NCBI RefSeq assembly: GCF_029892445.1
Contig: NZ_JARXVJ010000001.1
Location: 868,001-932,000 of the forward strand
Length of the DNA stretch: 64,000 nt
Origin: Chryseobacterium sp. H1D6B
GTDB lineage: Bacteria > Bacteroidota > Bacteroidia > Flavobacteriales > Weeksellaceae
Direction: 5' to 3'
The notes beneath the pieces are model-generated. The model did not search any database, was not told the origin of the DNA, and saw nothing but the letters and a program-made list of their open reading frames with translations. Position numbers and translations under genes: made by a program. This document shows positions 16,886 to 24,532 of this stretch, piece by piece. Each line of letters opens with the position of its first letter. Positions within the stretch are counted from its first letter, which is position 1.

Positions 16886-17769
16886 AATTCTTCTTTTTTA
16901 GACGCTCTTGGATGAGCTTGATTAAACACTTTTTTCAATTGTTCAATATTAGCATTCGTATAGACCTGTGTACTTGCAAGACTCGAATGTCCCAATATTT
17001 TTTTTACTTTCGAAATTTCTGCCCCATTATCTAAAACATGTGTAGCAAAGCTGTGTCTTAGGATATGAGGGCTTCTTTTTTGCTTTGATGTTACAAGACT
17101 AAGGTACTTATTAACGACAACATAAACAAATTTTTCACTGAGTTTTTTCCCTTTCTTATTGACAAAAAAATATGATTTATATTCGTCTTGAGGATTTCTT
17201 ATTTCTAAATAATTATTGAGCAGGCCAACTAGGTCTGGAGACACAGGAACCACTCTTTCTTTATTTCCTTTTCCTATAATTTTTAATTCATTTCTATGCA
17301 GATCCGTATTTTCAAATAACAAACCGCAAAGTTCAGCTTTACGTATTCCCGTCTGGTACAAGACTTCCATGATGCATTGATCCAATTTATCAGCCACCTC
17401 TCCAAAAACACGGTCATTAAGCACCTGCATTTCCTCTTGAGACATAGGAATCTGCTTTTCTGCATAAAACTTTAAGGAGGAAATACTTTCAGTAGGAGAA
17501 ACTTTAATTTCACCTATTTTAAGAAGGAAAACATAAAAACTACGGAGTGAAGAAAGCTTCCGGTTAATACTTCTTTTTGAAATATCATTCTCACTAAGCT
17601 CTACAATAAAGTTTCTGATGATTTTTTTATCTGCTTTTGAAATATCTTCCGAAGATTCTGTTTTCATATAGAAATGAGAAAAATCTTCAAGATCTTTTTT
17701 ATAGCTTGTAATGGTATGAGGAGAATACCTCTTTTCGAGCTGTAAGTATTCTAAAAATTTATCTAACAT
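16882..17769 (-). CDS. xerC: Tyrosine recombinase of the XerC/XerD type
   Basis: A 295-residue site-specific recombinase, the right size for Xer proteins that resolve chromosome dimers at dif. The N-terminal SAM-like core-binding domain (LEKRYSPHTITSYKKDLEDF, in two parts around residues 12-80) precedes the catalytic domain. The catalytic residues are visible: Arg in TGIRKAELCGL, Lys in KGNKERVVP, HxxR in HILRHSFATH, His in ILGHSSLAST and Tyr in QVYTNAN. Placement between rpsU and hpf is common in Flavobacteriia and points to a housekeeping role, not an integrase. XerC versus XerD cannot be settled here. Confidence 0.93.
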   Translation of the reverse strand: MLDKFLEYLQLEKRYSPHTITSYKKDLEDFSHFYMKTESSEDISKADKKIIRNFIVELSENDISKRSINRKLSSLRSFYVFLLKIGEIKVSPTESISSLKFYAEKQIPMSQEEMQVLNDRVFGEVADKLDQCIMEVLYQTGIRKAELCGLLFENTDLHRNELKIIGKGNKERVVPVSPDLVGLLNNYLEIRNPQDEYKSYFFVNKKGKKLSEKFVYVVVNKYLSLVTSKQKRSPHILRHSFATHVLDNGAEISKVKKILGHSSLASTQVYTNANIEQLKKVFNQAHPRASKKEEL

Positions 17770-17787
17770 ATATTAGAGTATAAACAA

Positions 17788-17827
17788 AAATTCACTTTTC
17801 AAATATAAGTATTTGAAAAGTGAATTT
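17788..17827 (-). terminator. Strong hairpin terminator after rpsU
   Basis: A 17-bp perfect stem (17788-17804 and 17811-17827) with a 6-nt loop and a T-rich tail on the minus strand lies in the 80-base gap between rpsU and xerC. It may attenuate read-through from rpsU into xerC-hpf. Confidence 0.75.
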
Positions 17828-17849
17828 AGTATTGTTTAAGAAAAAATTC

Positions 17850-18047
17850 TTAAGCTTGTTCTTCTTTGCTTAACGCTCTTTGCTTATAAGAAGCTTTTAA
17901 TCTAGCTTGTCTTAAAGTCACAGAAGGCTTAATAAATTGTTGTCTTGATCTTAACTGACGAACTGTTCCAGTTTTATCAAATTTTCTCTTATATTTCTTT
18001 AATGCTCTATCGATGGATTCGCCATCTTTTACAGGAATTATTAACAT
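17850..18047 (-). CDS. rpsU: 30S ribosomal protein S21
   Basis: A 65-residue S21, a small basic 30S protein needed for initiation on many mRNAs. The opening MLIIPVKDGESIDRALKKYK is the family signature, followed by an Arg/Lys-rich helix (KFDKTGTVRQLRSRQQF). In Bacteroidota S21 helps to occlude the anti-Shine-Dalgarno sequence of 16S rRNA, which fits the weak ribosome binding sites in this window. A TAnnTTTG promoter element lies 24-31 bases upstream. Confidence 0.97.
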   Translation of the reverse strand: MLIIPVKDGESIDRALKKYKRKFDKTGTVRQLRSRQQFIKPSVTLRQARLKASYKQRALSKEEQA

Positions 18048-18070
18048 ACTTTACATCTCATTTTGGATTG

Positions 18071-18078
18071 CAAAACTA
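18071..18078 (-). promoter_or_regulatory. Bacteroidota -7 element upstream of rpsU
   Basis: The minus strand reads TAGTTTTG, an exact TAnnTTTG, 24-31 bases before the rpsU ATG. Confidence 0.6.
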
Positions 18079-18237
18079 CACTTTTTTTCTTAACCCGCAA
18101 AACTTTTCTCTAATTATTCCAACTTATTTTTAGGGAATAATCAAGTCTCCTGCTAATTCTAAAGGCTGATTTGGACAAATAGTTTACTCATCTACAAAAG
18201 TCATAAAGAATGTTAACTGTATTTAAATAAAAAATCT

Positions 18238-18245
18238 TACTTTTG
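18238..18245 (+). promoter_or_regulatory. Bacteroidota -7 element of the tmRNA gene
   Basis: TACTTTTG matches TAnnTTTG and ends 11 bases before the tmRNA 5' end, the right distance for transcription to start near the mature end. Confidence 0.7.
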
Positions 18246-18256
18246 CAGTCACTTAT

Positions 18257-18652
18257 GGGGTTGACTGGTTTCGACAGCAAGACCAATGGGTAAGTAAGCA
18301 TGCAGAGAACCGTGGCGCGATCTCTTTAATCCCTTGCTACAAACTTTTAACTGGCAACGAAGAGTTCGCTCTTGCAGCTTAATCCGAATAAAGTAAGATT
18401 CAAGCGCTTTCCCGAAGATAGTAAGGAAGCAAGATGTCTCACAAATGCTCCGTTCTACGGCGTTTGATCCTGAGATATAGTAATGTAGAAATAAGGTTTT
18501 AGACGCTTTGGCTAAAACTCGAAAACTTCAGAAGATAAGCTGGAAGTTGGGTGTCTGCCCTCTGCCTTCAGTCGAAAATTAATGGTAGAATAAGCATGTA
18601 GAAATCTTATGTATTGCTTGTTTGGACGAGGGTTCGAATCCCTCCAACTCCA
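18257..18652 (+). ncRNA. ssrA: Transfer-messenger RNA (tmRNA)
   Basis: A 396-base tmRNA that rescues stalled ribosomes. The 5' end GGGGTTGACTGGTTTCGACA and the 3' half (GGGTTCGAATCCCTCC then CAACTCC and A) form the alanine-tRNA-like domain with a 7-bp acceptor that includes one G-T pair. The tag frame is probably 18353-18382, reading GNEEFALAA then TAA. It ends in the ALAA degron typical for tmRNA tags. The resume codon (GGC at 18353) is inferred from the tag length. The CCA end is not encoded. Confidence 0.96.
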
Positions 18653-18653
18653 C

Positions 18654-18690
18654 AAAAAAGCCTTAAATAATAATTATTTAAGGCTTTTTT
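18654..18690. terminator. Bidirectional terminator between tmRNA and the signalling operon
   Basis: A 17-bp perfect stem (18654-18670 and 18674-18690), AAAAAAGCCTTAAATAA and its complement, with T runs on both strands. It serves the tmRNA on the plus strand and the receiver gene on the minus strand. Confidence 0.88.
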
Positions 18691-18721
18691 ATTTTATTAA
18701 GTTCCAATTTAAATCAAAGCA

Positions 18722-19084
18722 TCATTTCACATGCTTAGCCACCTTCTCTTCCAAGTCATCTAAGTTAAAAGGCTTTGCAATATAATCGTCCGCCTGGGCA
18801 CTTGCTGCCAATGAAGAAATATCATTATTTGCTGTGATGTAGATCACCGGGATTTTTTTAAATTCTTCGTGGCTTTTCAAAAGCTTTGTAGCTTCTACGC
18901 CGCCGATATTAGGAATCCAGTTATCCATTAAAATAATATCTGGCTGAAACTGCGAAACTTTATGTATAATGTCATGGGATGTTTCTGAAATTTCGACTTC
19001 ATAGCCTCCCTCTTCAAAAATGATGGTTACTACTTCTAAAATAATTGTATCATCGTCAAAAATCAAAATTTTCTTCTTGCTCAT
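18722..19084 (-). CDS. Single-domain response regulator (last gene of the signalling operon)
   Basis: A 120-residue receiver with no output domain. The acidic pocket is in ILIFDDD, the phosphoacceptor Asp in IILMDNWIP (about residue 54) and the Lys in YIAKPF. Conserved Thr and alternate residues are present (VIYITANND). As a stand-alone receiver it probably relays phosphate or binds a partner protein. It lies 24 bases after cheB and ends the six-gene unit at a bidirectional terminator. Confidence 0.9.
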   Translation of the reverse strand: MSKKKILIFDDDTIILEVVTIIFEEGGYEVEISETSHDIIHKVSQFQPDIILMDNWIPNIGGVEATKLLKSHEEFKKIPVIYITANNDISSLAASAQADDYIAKPFNLDDLEEKVAKHVK

Positions 19085-19108
19085 ATCCGGTTATTTTTAT
19101 CTTTAGGT

Positions 19109-19702
19109 TTATTTTATCGTATTTAATTGATTAATGTGCACTGGTAAATTATCTGGGGTGATAATAAGATCATATGCCACTGCTTCTAAAGCGTGTTTCG
19201 GCATATAACTAACTTCGGCTGTTTCTGGATCCTGGATCCATACCGTTCCTTTATTTTTCTTGATGTACTGCAGACCTTCTACTCCATCGGCATTGGCACC
19301 TGATAAAAGTATGCCTATAAGGTGTTCACCATAAATTTCTGCAGCAGATTTAAAGGTTACATCTATAGAAGGACGGGAATAGTTCATTTTTTCTGAACTG
19401 TCCAGCGAGACCATTTTTTTACTTTCAAATAATAGATGATAATCTGCAGGGACTATATAGAGTTTGTTATTCTGAATTTCCGTTTTGTCTTCAATTTCTA
19501 TCACTTCCATAGAGGAAAACTGCTGTAATAAATTCGGCAGAACACTGACGGACTGAGCCTTCCGATGAACTATTAATATAATAGGAAAGCTGATCTTTTC
19601 GTCTAGATTTTTGATCATTTCTAAAATAACCTGCAGGCTGCCGGCAGACCCTCCTATCAAAACCAATTCAATGTTGTTATTATTCGTTTCCATCACATTC
19701 AA
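19109..19702 (-). CDS. cheB: CheB-type protein-glutamate methylesterase domain, without receiver
   Basis: A 197-residue protein made of the CheB catalytic domain alone. The catalytic Ser is in LIGGSAGSL (about residue 19), the His in LIVHRKAQS (about 46) and the Asp in LLSGANADGVEG (about 138), all in the expected order. The N-terminal receiver domain of classical CheB is absent, so control by phosphorylation would need a partner, possibly one of the two single-domain receivers nearby. It follows cheR with no gap. No chemoreceptor, CheA or CheW gene is present in the window. Confidence 0.9.
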   Translation of the reverse strand: MNVMETNNNNIELVLIGGSAGSLQVILEMIKNLDEKISFPIILIVHRKAQSVSVLPNLLQQFSSMEVIEIEDKTEIQNNKLYIVPADYHLLFESKKMVSLDSSEKMNYSRPSIDVTFKSAAEIYGEHLIGILLSGANADGVEGLQYIKKNKGTVWIQDPETAEVSYMPKHALEAVAYDLIITPDNLPVHINQLNTIK

Positions 19703-20533
19703 TTAATTGTGTTCTATTTTTTTCCAGATCTTTTGGTCATCAATTTGATGATAAGATTTATCTAAATTAGAGAAACGCAGTGTTTCTTTAGAACCCAGTG
19801 CCAAATAACCTAAATTTTCTAAACTTCCATCAAAAAGATGAAACACCCGTTCTTGCAGTTCTTTGTCAAAATAAATTAACACATTACGGCAGATAATTAA
19901 TTGAAAACTATTAAAAGAGCTGTCTGAAACTAAATTATGCGTAGATAAAATCAATTTTTCCTGTAAACTCTTATCAAACCTTACACTGTCATAATTGGCT
20001 GTATAATAATTTGAAAAATCTTGTTTTCCACCAGAAAGAATATAATTTTCTGAATATAATTTCATTTGCTGCAGCGGAAAAACGCCGGCACGTGCTGTTT
20101 CTAAAACCGAAGGGTTAATATCTGTTCCGTAAATCAATGATTTGTGGTACAGATCAGCTTCTTTCAGTAATATTGCCATTGAATAAGCCTCTTCTCCTGT
20201 TGAACAACCAGCCACCCAGATCCTGATCAGCGGATAAGTTCCTAAATGAGGCAGTATTTTCTCGCGCAGTGCTTTGAAAAAATAGGGATCACGAAACATT
20301 TCTGTGACATTCACCGTAATTTCTTCGATAAAATGTTTAAGATATTCAGGATCATTGAGAACAGTATACCGCAGTTCTGCAAAGCTGGTAAATTTATCAA
20401 TCAGACAAATCCGATTGACCCTGCGCTTAAAAGAGGCTCTGCTGTACAGCGAAAAATCGTATCCGTACAACCCATACACATCTTTTATCAAACATTCTAC
20501 CTCTTCGTCTTTTACGATACTTGGCTCCAGCAT
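19703..20533 (-). CDS. cheR: CheR-type protein-glutamate O-methyltransferase
   Basis: A 276-residue SAM-dependent methyltransferase that methylates glutamates on receptor proteins. The N-terminal CheR helical domain includes YDFSLYSRASFKRRV. The SAM-binding loop is IRIWVAGCSTGEEAYS (about residues 103-118) and a further motif is LIICRNVLIYF (about 214-224). The segment NVTEMFRDPYFF is typical of the family. It abuts cheB downstream and overlaps or touches the receiver gene upstream. It has no TPR or PAS extension. The substrate is unknown because no methyl-accepting receptor is nearby. Confidence 0.93.
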   Translation of the reverse strand: MLEPSIVKDEEVECLIKDVYGLYGYDFSLYSRASFKRRVNRICLIDKFTSFAELRYTVLNDPEYLKHFIEEITVNVTEMFRDPYFFKALREKILPHLGTYPLIRIWVAGCSTGEEAYSMAILLKEADLYHKSLIYGTDINPSVLETARAGVFPLQQMKLYSENYILSGGKQDFSNYYTANYDSVRFDKSLQEKLILSTHNLVSDSSFNSFQLIICRNVLIYFDKELQERVFHLFDGSLENLGYLALGSKETLRFSNLDKSYHQIDDQKIWKKIEHN

Positions 20534-20899
20534 TTAAACTAGTTTTTCTATAGCGGTTATTAATTGATCCACATCAATAGGCTTTGTTACATAATCCTGT
20601 GCTCCTGCATCCAGACATTTCTGACGGTCTTCCGGCATCGCCTGTGCAGTAACAGCAATAATCGGAACCTGGCTGATAGAAGGTGTATTACGAATAATTT
20701 TTACAGCTTCATACCCATCCATTTCTGGCATCATCATATCCATCAGCACAACATCGATCTGATGATCATCCTGTAAAAACTGAATAGCTTCCTCAGCCAT
20801 AATACAGCTTTCCATCTGATAGCCGCGGGCTTTCAGCGTTAATTTAAGTGCAAATATATTACGTGGATCATCGTCCACAATCAAAATTTTCTTATTCAT
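20534..20899 (-). CDS. Single-domain response regulator, close paralog of the hybrid kinase's last receiver
   Basis: A 121-residue receiver (KKILIVDDDPRNIFAL, phosphoacceptor in VVLMDMMMPEMDGYE at about residue 53, Lys in YVTKPIDVDQL). It closely resembles the C-terminal receiver of the hybrid kinase just upstream, sharing DVVLMDMMMPEMDGYE and the KP(I/V)D.DQL end, which suggests duplication within the operon. It lies 15 bases after the hybrid kinase and directly before cheR. Confidence 0.93.
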   Translation of the reverse strand: MNKKILIVDDDPRNIFALKLTLKARGYQMESCIMAEEAIQFLQDDHQIDVVLMDMMMPEMDGYEAVKIIRNTPSISQVPIIAVTAQAMPEDRQKCLDAGAQDYVTKPIDVDQLITAIEKLV

Positions 20900-20914
20900 C
20901 AGAATTGAACTTTT

Positions 20915-23900
20915 TTAACTTTCATACAACCAAACACGCAATAAAGACAATAACTGATCAAGATCTACCGGCTTCGATATATAATCTGATGCGCCGGCTG
21001 TGATACATTTTTCTCGGTCTCCAATCATTGATTTTGCCGTAACGGCAATAATTGGCAGACGGGTAAACATCGGTTTTTTTCTAATTTCCTTTATGGTTTC
21101 GTAGCCGTCCATTTCCGGCATCATCATATCCATTAACACTACATCAATATCTGGATGCTCTTTAATTTGTTCTAATGCCTGTTTTCCGTCCATGGCTAAG
21201 ACCACTTCTACTTTGTATTTTTCTAAAGCTTTAGTCAGTGAAAATATATTACGGACATCATCATCAGTAATGAGAATCTTTTTTCCGCTCAACACTTCGG
21301 TTAATGATCCTAAAGTTCTGCTTCTAGCTGTTTCTCCTGAACTGTTTTTTTCTTCAACTAAATGTAAAAACAAACCTACCTCATCCAATATCCGCTGATA
21401 CGAATGTGCTGTTTTCACCACAATAGAATCTGCATATTGTTTAATTTTAAGTTCTTCTGATTTGGATAAATTATTTTCAGTGAAGATAATGATCGGTAAA
21501 TTTTCCAATCCTTCATAACTTTTAATAGACTCAATAATTTCATATCCATGACCTCTGGACGCCCCTACTTCTAAAATTACGCAGTCTACATCACCTGTAG
21601 TTAATGCTTTTACACTATCTTCTACATTATTTTCTATTGATAATGAGATATTAAAATTACTTAAGAAATAAGATAATGCACTGGCATGTTTGGCATTTTC
21701 CTCTACAATTAAAACTTTCTGAGGTGATTTTCGAAGCGCCTCTTCAATTTTCCTGAAAACATCTGTCATCTGTTCTAAAGCAACCGGCTTGTTGATAAAA
21801 TCAATAGCTCCTTTCATCAGACTTTCCTCTTTTACATGCAGTGAAGACATCATATGTACTGGAATATGTTTGGTCTGAATATTAGATTTTAATTCATCCA
21901 TTACCTGCCATCCGTCTTTTACCGGCAGCTCGACATCCAATAAAACAGCCAGCGGGTGATACTGCTCCGCAGCGGATAATGCATGGTCACCTCTTACAAC
22001 TACTACTCCTTTATAATCCTGCATTCGGGCATATTTCAACAACGCCTTCGCAAAATTGGTATCATCCTCAATGATCAGAATTACCTTATCATCTTTCGTA
22101 ATAGTATCCCGGTCATCAGCCACATCTTCTGGTATTTCTAAAACTTTGAACGGCATTGGAGTTACAGATTCAGTATCATCGATGATGTTTTTTATTTCTT
22201 CTGCATCTTCCAGTATAATTTCTACTAAATTTTGTTCCGGCTGTGTATGCAGCGTTTTCGCCTTTTCACTGATCGGAATTACTAAACTGAATTCACTACC
22301 TTCATTTACTTTACTTTTCAGCAACAATTCTCCTCCCAGCAGTTTGGCAATTTCACGGCTTATCGACAGCCCTAAACCTGTACCGCCAAATCTGCGTCTG
22401 GTAGATCCGTCGGCCTGCTGGAATGCCTCAAAAATAATTTTTTGTTTATCCTTAGGAATTCCTATTCCTGTATCTTTTACAGTGAAAACAATAAAATCTT
22501 TATTTTCCGGATCTTTTTTGATCCTTAAGCTAATGCCTCCTTCTGAAGTAAATTTCAGGGCGTTTGACAATAAATTAAGAAGCACCTGATCCAATCTTAA
22601 ACGATCAGTTTCAATATTTCTCTCAACATTTTCTTCAATCTTGACATCGAGCTGAATTCCTTTTTCATTGACTAAGGGATTGAATAAATTCCGAAGATCT
22701 TTAACGACATCTTCAATCACAACATCATGATATTCTAAAGTCATTTTGCCAGATTCTATTTTAGCCAGATCTAATATCTCATCAATCAGTGTCAGCAGGC
22801 TGGTTCCTGAACTTTGAATCACTTTCGCTGATTCTATTTGGTCTTCATTCAAATTCTCGTCGGGATTTTCAGCCATTAAACGGGAAAGAAGAAGGATAGA
22901 ATTTAGAGGAGTACGCAGTTCATGCGACATATTGGCTAAAAATTCTGATTTGTATTTAGTGCTTAATGCTAATTCCTCTGCTTTTTTCTGAATTTCTGAA
23001 TTTCGTTCGGCAATCAGATGATTTTTTTCTTCTAATAATTTTGAACGTTCTTCTAATTCTGTATTCGTCTGCATTAATTCTTCCTGCTGTACTTTTAATT
23101 CTTCTTCTGAAGCCTGTAGTTTTTGAGTCTGCGCTTCTAGTTCTGTATTTAGATTTTCCAGCTCAGAATGCTGCATCTGTAATTCTTCAGATTGCGCTTG
23201 AGTTTCTTCTAGTAAGCGCTGTTCTTTTTCACGGCTTTTTGCTGCATTTAAAGCAATCGCAATATTCCTGCAGCTTTCCACGAAATATTCAATTTGATCC
23301 TGATCGAAATTAGTAGTTGCACTTAATTCCAGTATCCCGATACTTTGTCCGTCCAATATAATCGGAATCAATAAGATTCCATTAATCTTTACTTTACTGC
23401 TTGCAAAAGTTATCGCAAAATCATTTTCATTAAGATCATTATATACTTTAGGTTTCCCCTGCACAAAAGCCTGTCCAACCATTCCTTCACCTGGTTCGAA
23501 GAATTTTTTCATATTCTGCTCTAAACCAAAAGCACTGTCCAGTTTTAATTTCCCGTCATCTAATAAATAAACCGCACCATTGGTACAGTTACCATACTCG
23601 ATGAGCTGATTTAAAGAATCAGTAGTAACCTCTTTTACTGATCTGTTTCCTACTAAGGATTCATTCAGTAATGCCAGACCTTTCTGAAGCCAGTCGCTTT
23701 TATTAATCTTATCAAAAGATTTTTTCAGGGAATCTGTCATGTGATTAAGCGACTCTACTAAATCTCCCAGATCATCTTGTGAATTATCCACTGCTTTCTG
23801 GCTGTAATCTCCATTCGCTACTCTATTGGCCACCTGCTGAATAACGCTGACTCTTCTGGTAATTTCTAAATCTTTGGCTTTCAGCTCTTTTTCCAGCTTA

Positions 23901-24526
23901 TCTCTGCGTATTATATCCTTACGTAATTTAACATATAAAAATATAGTAACCGCAATAGCCGCTAGCGCAGAAAAAATAATAAAAAGCACCGTAGTACCTG
24001 ATGAGCGGTTAAGATCTCTATTCTTTTTATCAACTTGATTTTCTTCGTACTGCACAAAATCCCGGACAATCAACCGGCATTTATCCATATGGGCTTTATT
24101 CAAAAGCAGCTGCTCCTGAGTCATTACAATACCTCTGCGTCTATTTTCAACAAATTGTTTTAGATTACTGATATTGCTAGTTACATTCTGCTCTAAAACA
24201 TTTAAACGGTCCAGTTGATTCTGATCTGTAATTCCTAACGATCTAGCACGTTCGATCGCTTTCGGAAAGTCAGCCAAGCTGCGGTTATAAGGTTCTAAAA
24301 AATTTTCTTTCCCTGTTAACTGATATCCTCTATTTCCAGTTTCTGCATCTAAGAGCGCAATTAATACATCCTTCACTGCCGTTACAGAGCGCCGGCTTTT
24401 CGATAGGCTTTCTCTATGCTCCATCTGATTTTGAATACTCAAATAAGATGCTACTGAGCTGGCAATTAAGATCAGTAAAGACATTCCTACTCCAAACTGC
24501 AGATTTCTTATGATTTTTTTCGGCAT
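20915..24526 (-). CDS. Hybrid histidine kinase: CHASE3-HAMP-GAF-coiled coil-HisKA-HATPase-three receivers
   Basis: A 1203-residue hybrid kinase. TM1 (about residues 11-31) and TM2 (about 178-199) enclose a CHASE3 sensor domain with the signature LLDAETGNRGYQLTG. A HAMP region is followed by a GAF domain (about 285-425) and a Gln/Glu-rich coiled coil (about 430-530). The phosphoacceptor His is in FLANMSHELRTPLNS and the ATPase domain has DQVLLNLLSNALKF and GGTGLGLSIS. Three receivers follow. The first (LLDVELPVKDGW) and third (LMDMMMPEMDGYE) are canonical. The second has Glu at the phosphoacceptor place (VILEVGASRG) and EE for the acidic pair, so it is probably a pseudo-receiver. It lies 6 bases after the other kinase. 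Confidence 0.93.
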   Translation of the reverse strand: MPKKIIRNLQFGVGMSLLILIASSVASYLSIQNQMEHRESLSKSRRSVTAVKDVLIALLDAETGNRGYQLTGKENFLEPYNRSLADFPKAIERARSLGITDQNQLDRLNVLEQNVTSNISNLKQFVENRRRGIVMTQEQLLLNKAHMDKCRLIVRDFVQYEENQVDKKNRDLNRSSGTTVLFIIFSALAAIAVTIFLYVKLRKDIIRRDKLEKELKAKDLEITRRVSVIQQVANRVANGDYSQKAVDNSQDDLGDLVESLNHMTDSLKKSFDKINKSDWLQKGLALLNESLVGNRSVKEVTTDSLNQLIEYGNCTNGAVYLLDDGKLKLDSAFGLEQNMKKFFEPGEGMVGQAFVQGKPKVYNDLNENDFAITFASSKVKINGILLIPIILDGQSIGILELSATTNFDQDQIEYFVESCRNIAIALNAAKSREKEQRLLEETQAQSEELQMQHSELENLNTELEAQTQKLQASEEELKVQQEELMQTNTELEERSKLLEEKNHLIAERNSEIQKKAEELALSTKYKSEFLANMSHELRTPLNSILLLSRLMAENPDENLNEDQIESAKVIQSSGTSLLTLIDEILDLAKIESGKMTLEYHDVVIEDVVKDLRNLFNPLVNEKGIQLDVKIEENVERNIETDRLRLDQVLLNLLSNALKFTSEGGISLRIKKDPENKDFIVFTVKDTGIGIPKDKQKIIFEAFQQADGSTRRRFGGTGLGLSISREIAKLLGGELLLKSKVNEGSEFSLVIPISEKAKTLHTQPEQNLVEIILEDAEEIKNIIDDTESVTPMPFKVLEIPEDVADDRDTITKDDKVILIIEDDTNFAKALLKYARMQDYKGVVVVRGDHALSAAEQYHPLAVLLDVELPVKDGWQVMDELKSNIQTKHIPVHMMSSLHVKEESLMKGAIDFINKPVALEQMTDVFRKIEEALRKSPQKVLIVEENAKHASALSYFLSNFNISLSIENNVEDSVKALTTGDVDCVILEVGASRGHGYEIIESIKSYEGLENLPIIIFTENNLSKSEELKIKQYADSIVVKTAHSYQRILDEVGLFLHLVEEKNSSGETARSRTLGSLTEVLSGKKILITDDDVRNIFSLTKALEKYKVEVVLAMDGKQALEQIKEHPDIDVVLMDMMMPEMDGYETIKEIRKKPMFTRLPIIAVTAKSMIGDREKCITAGASDYISKPVDLDQLLSLLRVWLYES

Positions 24527-24532
24527 AAAAAA

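Noticed and set aside
16882..17769. Tyrosine recombinase as sign of an integrated element
   Set aside because: Its size, intact Xer motifs and position between rpsU and hpf fit a housekeeping XerC/D gene; no attachment repeats or phage genes are near.
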